A DNA stretch of 64,000 bases, from the NCBI RefSeq assembly GCF_000516555.1, contig NZ_AZSJ01000003.1:2530668-2594667 (forward strand), given 5' to 3'. A program made the translations under genes and the position numbers. How positions within the stretch are numbered: the stretch's first letter is position 1; each line of letters opens with the position of its first letter. Origin of the DNA: Afipia sp. P52-10 (GTDB taxonomy: Bacteria > Pseudomonadota > Alphaproteobacteria > Rhizobiales > Xanthobacteraceae). Positions 18,733 through 27,563 of the stretch are shown here, one piece after another. The notes under the pieces are model-generated. The model did not search any database. It was given only the letters and a program-made list of their open reading frames with translations, and was not told where the DNA came from.

Positions 18733-18918
18733 ATGGCGATCCAGGCTCACCTTGCGGAACTGGAACGAAAGCATGAAGCTCTCGAAAATCAGCTTCACGA
18801 CGCGATGAATCACCCGTCCACCGACGACATCACCATCATCGAGATCAAGCGCCGGAAGCTGCAGGTCAAGGATGAGATCGAACGCCTGCGCTCGGTCGCG
18901 GACGGTACCGTTCACTAG
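18733..18918 (+). CDS. DUF465 / YdcH-family small protein
   Basis: 61 residues: AIQAHLAELERKHEALENQLHDAMNHPSTDD then IIEIKRRKLQVKDEIERLR, the DUF465 helical hairpin. GGAGG at 18723-18727 decides the ATG at 18733 over the ATG at 18721, which would bury the Shine-Dalgarno sequence inside the gene. The upstream region is locally AT-rich, with a repeated TTCAATATT (18625-18633 and 18639-18647) likely belonging to the promoter. Function is unknown. Confidence 0.85.
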   Translation: MAIQAHLAELERKHEALENQLHDAMNHPSTDDITIIEIKRRKLQVKDEIERLRSVADGTVH

Positions 18919-19067
18919 CTACCTGACATCCCACTTCGTTTGAGCGCGACCGCGCGCCGGCCGGCGAAGCGCATCGCTATGCTGCCTTGCGTCGGTTTGC
19001 ACGCGGATGAGCGACGTGTGAACCGACGCCGCAGCGTGCTGCGCCGCTTGTTGTGCTGCGCCCCGCC

Positions 19068-20039
<972 letters not shown>

Positions 20040-20045
20040 GAACAG

Positions 20046-20074
20046 GCTCACTTTAGAATAATTCTAAAGTGAGC
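20046..20074. promoter_or_regulatory. Iron control element (Irr-type operator) of mbfA
   Basis: A perfect 29-bp palindrome with 14-bp arms (GCTCACTTTAGAAT and its complement) around a single A. The core TTTAGAA-N3-TTCTAAA is the ICE motif bound by Irr in Rhizobiales. It begins 7 bases before the mbfA ATG and covers the predicted transcription start, a position suited to repression. Confidence 0.85.
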
Positions 20075-20101
20075 TATAGAGGACTGTCCGGCAGCGGTCA
20101 A
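20073..20101 (-). promoter_or_regulatory. mbfA promoter
   Basis: On the minus strand TTGACC (20101-20096), 17 bases, TATAGC (20078-20073). Initiation would fall inside the ICE palindrome about 27 bases before the ATG. Confidence 0.65.
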
Positions 20102-20133
20102 TCATCGTCGGCGGCCCTCACAAGGAAGGCCGC

Positions 20134-21240
20134 TCAGCCCGCCGCGGCGAGTGCTGCCACATGCTCGGCGATCGCGAGGGACGAGGTCAGCCCCGGCGAT
20201 TCGATCCCGAACAGGTTGATCAGGCCGGCGATGCCGTGATCGGCCGGTCCTTCGATGACGAAGTCCTGCGAGGCCACTTCCGGCGGCACGATCTTCGGCC
20301 GGATGCCGGAATAGGCCGGGATCAGCGCGCCGTCGGGCAGCGCCGGCCAGTATTTGCGGATCGCCGGATAGAACTGCGCGGCGCGTTGCGGATCGACCGC
20401 GTAGTCGAAGCGATCGACCCATTCGACGTCCGGCCCGAACCGGGCCGCGCCGCCCATGTCGAGGGTCAGGTGAACGCCGAGGCCGCCCGCCACCGGCACG
20501 GGATAGATCAGCCGCGAAAACGGCGCCCGCACCGCGCAGCTGAAATAGCTGCCCTTGGCGCGGTAGGGCGTCGGCACCCGCTCCGCCGGCATCTGCGCGA
20601 TGGTCCGCGCGATCGCCGGCGCGTCATGGCCCGCGGCGTTGATCAGGAGCTTGCAGCCGAGCGCCATCGGCGTTTCGCCGCCGACCGTCAGCGTCAAACC
20701 ATGGCCGGTAACGGCGACGTTCTGCAACGGCGCGTGGAAGGCGAAGGCCGCGCCTGCGCTCTCGGCGTCGCCGCGCAGCGCCAGCATATAGGCGTGGCTG
20801 TCGATGATGCCGGTGGAGGGCGACAGCAGCGCGCCGGTGCAGGCGAGCGCCGGTTCAAGCGCGCGGGTTTCGTCGGCGCTCAGCTGGCGCAGGTCGTCGA
20901 CGCCGTTGTTGGCTGCCCGCGCGGCGATGGCAGCGAGCTGTTCGGTCTCCGTAGCCGTGGTGGCGACGATCAGCTTGCCGCAAGCGTTGTGCGGGACGCC
21001 GCGTTCGGCGCAGTAACGGTAGAGCTGCTTGCGCCCTTCGACGCAGAAGCGCGCCATCAGGCTGCCGCGCGGGTAATAGATGCCGGCGTGGATCACCTCG
21101 CTGTTGCGCGACGAGGTGACGGTGCCGATCTCGCCTTCGCGCTCCAGCACGACCACCTCGCGGCCTGCGTCCGCAAGCTGCCGCGCGATGGCAAGGCCGA
21201 CGACACCTGCACCGGCGACGACGCACTCGACGTGATCCAT
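20134..21240 (-). CDS. FAD-dependent oxidoreductase, L-2-hydroxyglutarate oxidase-like
   Basis: DAO-fold flavoenzyme of 368 residues. The N-terminal Rossmann motif is [57 protein letters not shown] is the stretch characteristic of the L-2-hydroxyglutarate dehydrogenase/oxidase group. [26 protein letters not shown] and a C-terminal [21 protein letters not shown] follow. The likely reaction is oxidation of L-2-hydroxyglutarate to 2-oxoglutarate, or of a related 2-hydroxy acid; the substrate is inferred from family resemblance. Single gene, divergent from the GGDEF-EAL locus. Confidence 0.82.
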   Translation of the reverse strand: MDHVECVVAGAGVVGLAIARQLADAGREVVVLEREGEIGTVTSSRNSEVIHAGIYYPRGSLMARFCVEGRKQLYRYCAERGVPHNACGKLIVATTATETEQLAAIAARAANNGVDDLRQLSADETRALEPALACTGALLSPSTGIIDSHAYMLALRGDAESAGAAFAFHAPLQNVAVTGHGLTLTVGGETPMALGCKLLINAAGHDAPAIARTIAQMPAERVPTPYRAKGSYFSCAVRAPFSRLIYPVPVAGGLGVHLTLDMGGAARFGPDVEWVDRFDYAVDPQRAAQFYPAIRKYWPALPDGALIPAYSGIRPKIVPPEVASQDFVIEGPADHGIAGLINLFGIESPGLTSSLAIAEHVAALAAAG

Positions 21241-21518
21241 GAATTGTCACTCTCGCCCGCTTGGATGGTTCTGGATGCGGCGTCCGTTGCGACGGCTGCG
21301 CGCCGCGAGGGCGTGCACACGCGCGCGGACACCGGTCCCGCGCACCGTTAACAAGAGGTCGTGGCAGAGGGCCAGTTTTACTTTGCGTTAGCCATCGTAG
21401 ATTGAACCCCGTCCCAGTGTTCAACTTACAGGGAGTTCAAGGGTACAAATTTACCCGATTAAAAGATGTGCATCGTGACAATCCGCGCGCCAACTCTGGC
21501 CACTTCGTCACGGCAGTC

Positions 21519-21930
21519 ATGCAGAATAGCATCGTCAGGCGCGGGCAGAAGCCCGCAGCACTCGCCGCGTGTCTCGCGGCATCCGCTTGTCCGTCGCCGG
21601 CGGCATCGGCCTTCGGCCTGACCGCGCCGATGTCGCAGCCGCAGTTCGATCTGGCCATCACCGCCGGCGTGCTGGCGCTGTTCTTCGCCTCGGTGCTGCT
21701 GTGGGTCTATGCGCGGCACCGGCGCTTGAAGCTGCGCGAGCGCCGACGCACCCGCTTCGCGTCGGCGGCGCTCAACAACATGCCGCATGGGATCATCATG
21801 GTCGATTCCCAGCATCGGATGGCATTCTGCAACGACCAGTACCTCGCCATCTACGGCCTGACGCGCGCCGACGTGCGGCCGCGCATGCCGTTCTCCGAGC
21901 TGCTCGCGCTGCGGCGCGCGCGGCACGTTC
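21519..21930 (+). pseudogene. Frameshifted N-terminal part of the PAS-GGDEF-EAL gene
   Basis: This segment encodes a hydrophobic N-terminus, a membrane helix (LAITAGVLALFFASVLLWVYA) and the first PAS half (ALNNMPHGIIMVDSQHRMAFCNDQYLAIYGL). Its frame leaves the conserved reading in the run GCGCGCGCGG near 21913-21923. A shift of one base there gives LRRA-GTFDGDVTWRVKP and joins the downstream frame smoothly. So the two pieces were one protein of about 875 residues. It is either a real frameshift in a CG repeat or a base-calling error. The start may be 21519 or an internal ATG at 21630. Confidence 0.75.
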
Positions 21931-21939
21931 GATGGCGAC

Positions 21940-24147
21940 GTGACCTGGCGGGTCAAGCCTGGAAGCTCGGACAACTACATTCGCGAGATCGCCGGCGGAC
22001 GGGCGATCCGGATCTCCCGCCGTTCGCTGCCCGGCGGCGGTTTCGTCTCGCTGCATGAGGATTTCAGCGATCATCGCGACCTGTCGCGGCAACTTGCGAC
22101 CACCAAGGGCTTCCTGGAATCGGTGATCGACAACATCCCGGTTTGCGTCGCGGTGAAGAGCATCGAGGACGGCCGCTACATCCTGGCCAACCGCGCGTTC
22201 GAGCAGTTCAGCCGCTTCCCGCGCGAGAAGATCGTCGGCGCCCGGCCCGAGGACATCTTCACGCTGCAATCGGCGGAGGCGGTGCTCAAGGCGGACGCCG
22301 ATGCGATCGCCTCCAAGGGCGGCAACGTCACGCTCGAAGTGGTGGTCGAGCGCGGCGATGAGCGGCGGGTGCTCGGCTCGCGGCGGGTGGTCGCGCACGA
22401 CGAATACGGCGAGCCGAAGTTTCTGATCGCGCTGTTCGAGGACATCACCGAGAGGCGGGCGCTGTCGGCGGAGCTGGAGGAGACCAAGAAGTTCCTCGAA
22501 CTGGTGCTCGACCACATTCCGACCGCGATCCTGGTGAAGCGGGTCGCGGATCGCAAGTATCTGTTCGTCAACCGCCATGCCGAGGCGTTCATGGAGCGTC
22601 CGCGCCGCGACATGATCGGCAAGCGGATCGACCAGGTCTTCCCGCCGGACCGCGCCGCCTTCGTCGACCACCGCGACCAGGACGCGATCCGGATGCGAGG
22701 CGAGGTGCTGAGCGAGGAGTATCCGGCGAAGGTGGGCGCCGAGCTGCGGCTGTTCATGGCTCGCCGCGTCGCCGTGCTCGACGACGCAGGCGCGCCGCAA
22801 TACCTGATCCAGATCGACGAGGACATCACCGAGCGCCGCCGCGCCGAGTCGCGCATGGCGCATATGGCCTATCACGACGGCCTGACCGATCTGCCGAACC
22901 GCGTCGCGTTCATGCAGGCGCTGCTGCAGATGATCGATGCCTGCAAGGGGGCGGATCAGTTCGCGGTGCTGTCGGTCGATCTCGACCGCTTCAAGGAGGT
23001 CAACGATGTGTTCGGCCATGCGGTCGGCGACAAGCTGTTGATCGAAGCCTCGCGCCGGATTCAAGCCGCGGCCCAGGGCGCGGTGGTGGCGCGGCTCGGC
23101 GGCGACGAGTTCGGCATGATCATCGACGGCGTTCAGCCCGACGCCGGCCGGGCGCTGGCCGAGCGGCTGATGCGGGCGATGCAGAAGGAGTTCGTGATCG
23201 ACGACAAGACGATCCGGCTCGGTCTGACCACCGGTATCGCCGTGTTCCCGAGCAACGGCGATGATCCGGCGCAGCTGCTCGCCAATGCCGACGTGGCGCT
23301 GTTCCGTGCCAAGGCGCAGGCACGCGGGTCGGTCTGCGTGTTCGAAGCCGAGATGGACCAGCAGATCCGCGACCGGCGCGCGATGCATCAGGAGCTCGCC
23401 CAGGCGATCCGCAACAATGAGCTGGTGCTGAACTACCAGCCGCTGGCGAAGATCGGCCAGGCCGTCGTCGGCTTCGAGGCGCTGGTGCGCTGGCATCACC
23501 CGCTGCGCGGCGTGGTGTCGCCGGGCATGTTCATTCCGCTCGCCGAGGAGAGCGGCCTGATCGTCGAGATGGGCGAATGGATCCTGCGCGAGGCCTGTCG
23601 CGAGGCGGCGTCGTGGGACAAGCCGCTGCAGATCGCGGTCAACCTCTCGCCGGTGCAGTTCCTGCACGGCGATCTCGTCGCGCTGGTGCATGCGATTCTG
23701 ATGGAGACTGGCCTTGCGCCAGGGCGGCTGGAACTGGAGATCACCGAAGGCGTGCTGATCGGCGATTTCGACCGGGGCCTGTCGATCCTGCGGCGGCTGA
23801 AGGCACTCGGCGTGCGTATCGCCATGGATGACTTCGGCAGCGGCTACTCGTCGTTCGCCTACCTGCAGTCGTTCCCGTTCGACAAGATCAAGATCGATCG
23901 CGAATTTGTCATGAATCTTGGTCGCAACGTGCAGTCGGCGGCGATCATCCGTGCGGTGATCGGGCTCGGCCGCGGCCTCGACGTGCCGATCGTCGCCGAA
24001 GGCGTGGAAACCGAGGAGCAGTTGTCGTTCCTTGCCAGCGAGGCCTGCGATCAGGTGCAGGGCTACTTCATCGGCAAGCCTGCGCCGATCCAGCACTATG
24101 CGGATCTCGTCTGCGGCGCGGTCGCTCCCGTTCGCAAGGCCGGCTGA
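21940..24147 (+). CDS. PAS-PAS-GGDEF-EAL cyclic di-GMP turnover protein (main frame)
   Basis: 735 residues. The remainder of a PAS domain comes first (SRRSLPGGGFVSLHEDFSDHRDL). Two further PAS domains follow (SVIDNIPVCVAVKSIEDGRYILANRAFEQF, LVLDHIPTAILVKRVADRKYLFVNRHAEAF), each closed by a DITERR motif. Then a GGDEF domain (ARLGGDEFGMI, GGDEF at 387-391) and an EAL domain (FEALVRWHHP with Glu513, NLSPVQF, MDDFGSGYSSF, KIDREFV, EGVETEEQ). All EAL metal and catalytic motifs appear intact, so phosphodiesterase activity is likely; the GGDEF motif is also complete. The GTG at 21940 is only the first start after the frameshift, so the true start is probably upstream. Confidence 0.88.
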   Translation: MTWRVKPGSSDNYIREIAGGRAIRISRRSLPGGGFVSLHEDFSDHRDLSRQLATTKGFLESVIDNIPVCVAVKSIEDGRYILANRAFEQFSRFPREKIVGARPEDIFTLQSAEAVLKADADAIASKGGNVTLEVVVERGDERRVLGSRRVVAHDEYGEPKFLIALFEDITERRALSAELEETKKFLELVLDHIPTAILVKRVADRKYLFVNRHAEAFMERPRRDMIGKRIDQVFPPDRAAFVDHRDQDAIRMRGEVLSEEYPAKVGAELRLFMARRVAVLDDAGAPQYLIQIDEDITERRRAESRMAHMAYHDGLTDLPNRVAFMQALLQMIDACKGADQFAVLSVDLDRFKEVNDVFGHAVGDKLLIEASRRIQAAAQGAVVARLGGDEFGMIIDGVQPDAGRALAERLMRAMQKEFVIDDKTIRLGLTTGIAVFPSNGDDPAQLLANADVALFRAKAQARGSVCVFEAEMDQQIRDRRAMHQELAQAIRNNELVLNYQPLAKIGQAVVGFEALVRWHHPLRGVVSPGMFIPLAEESGLIVEMGEWILREACREAASWDKPLQIAVNLSPVQFLHGDLVALVHAILMETGLAPGRLELEITEGVLIGDFDRGLSILRRLKALGVRIAMDDFGSGYSSFAYLQSFPFDKIKIDREFVMNLGRNVQSAAIIRAVIGLGRGLDVPIVAEGVETEEQLSFLASEACDQVQGYFIGKPAPIQHYADLVCGAVAPVRKAG

Positions 24148-24301
24148 TTTGCCGCAGCCGCAGGCTGCCAGCCCGATGCGATGTCTGGAAATCCCTGTGG
24201 CCTCGGCGGTGGCGGAGTTGAGCCTGCCGCCGTTCGCGGCTACCTATGGGCCCGCGCAAGGCGGCAGCGCCGCCGTTTGAAGACAGGAGACGAAGCAGGA
24301 A

Positions 24302-25435
24302 TTGCTCACGACGGATGGATCGGTCACGGAAAAGCTAACCGGCGCTCGCGCACCTTTGCTGCGGATCGCCTCGGTCACCAAGCGGTTCGGCGGCGTCACC
24401 GCTGTCGATGGCCTGTCGCTCGATATTCAACCCGGTGAGTTCTTCGCCCTGCTTGGGCCGTCGGGCTGCGGCAAGACCAGCCTGTTGCGCATGTTGGCCG
24501 GCTTCGAGAGCCCGGATGCGGGCAGTATCCTGCTCGATGGCGCCGATATCGCCGCCGTGCCGCCGCACCAGCGGCCGATCAACATGATGTTCCAGAGCTA
24601 CGCGCTGTTTCCGCATCTCAGCGTCGCCGGCAATATCGCCTTCGGCCTCAAGCGTGCCGGCATGAGCCGGGCGGCGATCGACGAACGCGTCGGCGAGATG
24701 CTGGCGCTGGTGCAGCTGCAGGGATTGGAGAAGCGGCGGCCGGATCAGCTCTCCGGCGGGCAGCGCCAGCGCGTCGCGCTCGCCCGCTCGCTCGCTTTGC
24801 GTCCGCGCGTGCTGCTGCTGGACGAGCCGCTCGCCGCGCTGGACAAGAAGCTGCGCCAGAGCACCCAGGCGGAGCTGATCGCGCTGCGGCGCAAGCTCGG
24901 CATGACCTTCATCATCGTCACCCACGACCAGGAGGAGGCGATGACGGTCGCCGACCGCATCGGCGTGATGGACAAGGGACGTCTCGTGCAGGTCGGCACT
25001 CCGCGTGAGCTGTATGAATCGCCGAACTCGCGCTGGATCGCGAGCTTCGTCGGCGACATCAACATCATCGAAGGCATCGTGGTCGCACAGAAGGGCAGCC
25101 TGCTGACGGTGAAGACCGCAGACGCCGGCACCGTCATCGTCACCGGCACGGCGAAGCCGGTGGCTGGCATGACCGTGCCGATCGCGATCCGTCCCGAGAA
25201 GATCCGCCTGTCCGCCGAAACCGCCTCCAGCGAACTCGCCAACGCTCTGCGCGGCGATGTGGTCGATATCGATTACCTCGGTGGCGTCTCGGTCTATCGG
25301 ATCAAGCTGACCTCGGGGGCGATCCTGCGCGTCACCGCCGCCAACCTGGTGCGGTCGGAAGCCGCGTTCTTTGCGATCGGGCAGCACGTCTCGCTGTCGT
25401 TCCCGCCTGACGCCTGCATCGTGCTGGACAAGTAA
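24302..25435 (+). CDS. potA: Polyamine-type ABC transporter ATP-binding protein
   Basis: ATPase of a spermidine/putrescine-type importer (377 residues). Walker A GPSGCGKTS, Q-loop MMFQSYALFPHLSV, signature LSGGQRQRVALARSL, Walker B VLLLDEPLAALD and H-loop IVTHDQEEAM are all present. The C-terminal third is an OB-type regulatory domain (TOBE_2). The start is a TTG at 24302 behind AGGAGACGAAGCAGG; the ATP-binding core begins at residue about 20. Two permease genes follow immediately. PotA or PotG type cannot be told apart without a binding protein, and none is encoded in the window. Confidence 0.88.
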   Translation: MLTTDGSVTEKLTGARAPLLRIASVTKRFGGVTAVDGLSLDIQPGEFFALLGPSGCGKTSLLRMLAGFESPDAGSILLDGADIAAVPPHQRPINMMFQSYALFPHLSVAGNIAFGLKRAGMSRAAIDERVGEMLALVQLQGLEKRRPDQLSGGQRQRVALARSLALRPRVLLLDEPLAALDKKLRQSTQAELIALRRKLGMTFIIVTHDQEEAMTVADRIGVMDKGRLVQVGTPRELYESPNSRWIASFVGDINIIEGIVVAQKGSLLTVKTADAGTVIVTGTAKPVAGMTVPIAIRPEKIRLSAETASSELANALRGDVVDIDYLGGVSVYRIKLTSGAILRVTAANLVRSEAAFFAIGQHVSLSFPPDACIVLDK

Positions 25436-25437
25436 CG

Positions 25438-26352
25438 ATGAGCGCCGAACGCAATTTCTCGCGGCCGGCCCGGATCGCCGCGATCGCGCCCTATCTGTGG
25501 ATGGCAGCATTCTTCCTGGTGCCGTTCGTCTTCATTCTCAAGATCAGCCTGTCGCAGACGGTGATCGCGCAGCCGCCCTATGCGCCGGCGTTCACGCTCG
25601 CGGAAGGATTGCAGGGGCTGAAGACCGCCTTCGCGCAGCTCTCGGCCGACAACTTCAAGCTGCTGCTGTCAGACAGCCTCTATGTGGCGTCATATCTCCG
25701 CTCGGTCATGGTGGCGGCGGTCTCGACGCTGATCCTGGTTCTGCTGGCCTATCCGATCGCCTACGGCATGGCTCGGCTGCCGCGCCGCTGGCAGCCGGTG
25801 GCGATGATGCTGGTGATCGTGCCGTTCTGGACCTCGTTCCTGATCCGCATCTATGCCTGGATCAACATCCTGCAACGCGACGGGCTTCTGAACGACGTCC
25901 TGATCGCCCTGAAGATCGTCGACGCGCCGGTGGTCTGGCTCGCCACCGATACGGCGATGTATATCGGCATCGTCTACTCCTACCTGCCGTTCATGGTGCT
26001 GCCCTTGTTCGCGGTGCTGTCGCGGATGGATGCGGCGCTGCTCGAGGCGGCGGCCGACCTCGGCTGCTCGCGATTGAAGGCGTTCTGGCTCGTGACCCTG
26101 CCGCTGTCGCTGCCCGGCATCGGCGCCGGCGCGCTGCTCTGTTTCATTCCGATCACCGGCGAGTTCGTGATCCCGGATCTGCTCGCCGGCTCCGAGCAGA
26201 TGATGATCGGCCAGACGCTGTGGGGCGAGTTCTTCACCAACCGCGACTGGCCGGTGGCATCGGCCATCGCCGTCGTGCTGCTGGTGGTGCTGCTCGTGCC
26301 GCTCCTGGCTTGTGATCGGCTGCAGCGTCGCCAATTGGAGGGACGCCCATGA
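25438..26352 (+). CDS. potB: Polyamine-type ABC transporter permease 1
   Basis: Inner-membrane permease of 304 residues with six predicted helices. It carries the EAA cytoplasmic loop EAAADLGCSRLKAFWLVTLPLSLPGI, which contacts the ATPase. MAAFFLVPFVFILKISLSQ at the N-terminus and GEFVIPDLLAGSEQMMIGQ are typical of PotB/PotH. It starts 2 bases after the ATPase stop and its end overlaps the next gene by four bases (ATGA), so the three genes form one operon. Confidence 0.88.
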   Translation: MSAERNFSRPARIAAIAPYLWMAAFFLVPFVFILKISLSQTVIAQPPYAPAFTLAEGLQGLKTAFAQLSADNFKLLLSDSLYVASYLRSVMVAAVSTLILVLLAYPIAYGMARLPRRWQPVAMMLVIVPFWTSFLIRIYAWINILQRDGLLNDVLIALKIVDAPVVWLATDTAMYIGIVYSYLPFMVLPLFAVLSRMDAALLEAAADLGCSRLKAFWLVTLPLSLPGIGAGALLCFIPITGEFVIPDLLAGSEQMMIGQTLWGEFFTNRDWPVASAIAVVLLVVLLVPLLACDRLQRRQLEGRP

Positions 26353-27167
26353 GTGCGCGCGCCTTGACGCGGCTGTCGCCGTTCAATGTGGTTTCGCTGG
26401 CGGGGGGCTTTGCCTTTCTCTACCTGCCGATCGTCATCCTGATCGTCTATTCGTTCAACGCCTCGCGCCTGGTCACGGTCTGGGGCGGCTGGTCGACGCG
26501 CTGGTACGCGGAGCTGTTCAACGATCCGGCGATGATGGAGGCGGCGTGGATGAGCCTGCGCGTCGGCGTGATGTCGGCGACGCTCGCCACCATCCTCGGC
26601 ACGCTGGCGGCGCTGGCGCTGTCGCGCGGCGACGGTTTCCGTGGCCGCACGCTGTTCTCGGGCATGCTGCATGCGCCGCTGGTGATGCCGGAAGTCATCA
26701 CCGGCCTGTCGCTGCTGCTGCTGTTCGTGGCGATTGAGGCCGAGCGCGGCTTCTGGACGGTCACGGCGGCGCACACCACGCTGACCATGTGCTTCGTCGC
26801 AGTGATCGTGCAGTCGCGCCTGAACGGGCTCGACCGCAGCCTGGAGGAGGCGGCGATGGACCTCGGCTGCTCGCCGGCGCGGGCGTTCTTCGCGGTGACG
26901 CTGCCGATGATCGCGCCCGCGATCGCGGCGGCCTGGATGCTGGCGTTCACGCTGTCGCTGGACGATCTGGTGATCGCGAGCTTCACCACCGGGCCCGGCG
27001 CATCGACCCTGCCGATCCGCATCTATTCGGAGGTGCGGCTCGGCGTGAAGCCGCAGATCAACGCCATCTGCACGCTGATGGTCGCCTTCGTCGCGGTGAC
27101 GATCGTGATGGCCTCGCTGGTGTCGAAGCTGTCCAACGCGCGCGGCGAGAGCGCGGCCCCGCTCTGA
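26349..27167 (+). CDS. potC: Polyamine-type ABC transporter permease 2
   Basis: Second permease, 272 residues, with six helices and the EAA loop EEAAMDLGCSPARAFFAVTLPMIAP. FAFLYLPIVILIVYSFNAS and FTLSLDDLVIASFTTGPGASTLPI are characteristic of PotC/PotI. The ATGA overlap with the preceding gene suggests coupled translation. The operon ends here without a substrate-binding protein gene, so a binding protein encoded elsewhere must serve it. Confidence 0.88.
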   Translation: MSARALTRLSPFNVVSLAGGFAFLYLPIVILIVYSFNASRLVTVWGGWSTRWYAELFNDPAMMEAAWMSLRVGVMSATLATILGTLAALALSRGDGFRGRTLFSGMLHAPLVMPEVITGLSLLLLFVAIEAERGFWTVTAAHTTLTMCFVAVIVQSRLNGLDRSLEEAAMDLGCSPARAFFAVTLPMIAPAIAAAWMLAFTLSLDDLVIASFTTGPGASTLPIRIYSEVRLGVKPQINAICTLMVAFVAVTIVMASLVSKLSNARGESAAPL

Positions 27168-27216
27168 GGCTGCGCGCTGCCCATGGGTCTGTCCGCTGAA
27201 CAAAGGAAACGCTGGC

Positions 27217-27546
27217 ATGGTCGAAGCCTGCCCGATCCCGACGCCGGAGGAAGCAAAGTACGCCGCGATCCTGTCGCGCATCGAGGCGACGCTGCATGCC
27301 GAGATCGCACGCGCAATCGATTCCGCGTTTGCTGCCGCGGTGTCTGAGCTCGCGGCCGCCGTGCCGGCCGATAAAATGCCCGCGCCTCCCAGAGGCTATT
27401 TTGTCTCGGTCGCGCACCAGGCGCTGTTCTGCGAATTGTGCGGGGCGGATCGTGCGACCCTGCAGGGGGGCGACGCGTCCGTCGCGGTCGCCATCGTCAA
27501 GAACTATCAAGGCTTGACGGATTCCTGGGCGCAGAACGCGGGATGA
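27217..27546 (+). CDS. Hypothetical protein, 109 residues
   Basis: Not recognised. AAGGAAA precedes the ATG at a good distance and the codon bias matches neighbours, so translation is plausible. The sequence is mostly helical and Ala-rich (SRIEATLHAEIARAIDSAFAAAVSELAAAVPAD), then a compact second half with two Cys (QALFCELCGADRATL). No signal peptide or membrane helix. It follows the pot operon by 49 bp and is convergent with the AsmA gene. It could be a small accessory or stand-alone protein; function cannot be assigned. Confidence 0.55.
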   Translation: MVEACPIPTPEEAKYAAILSRIEATLHAEIARAIDSAFAAAVSELAAAVPADKMPAPPRGYFVSVAHQALFCELCGADRATLQGGDASVAVAIVKNYQGLTDSWAQNAG

Positions 27547-27563
27547 GCGCGCGCAAGGCCCGC

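Noticed and set aside
21402..21424. Inverted repeat TTGAAC-N11-GTTCAA before the GGDEF-EAL gene
   Set aside because: Short arms; no regulator or promoter could be linked to it.
21796..24096. 766-codon minus-strand frame over the GGDEF-EAL gene
   Set aside because: Antisense shadow; the plus strand carries clear PAS, GGDEF and EAL motifs.
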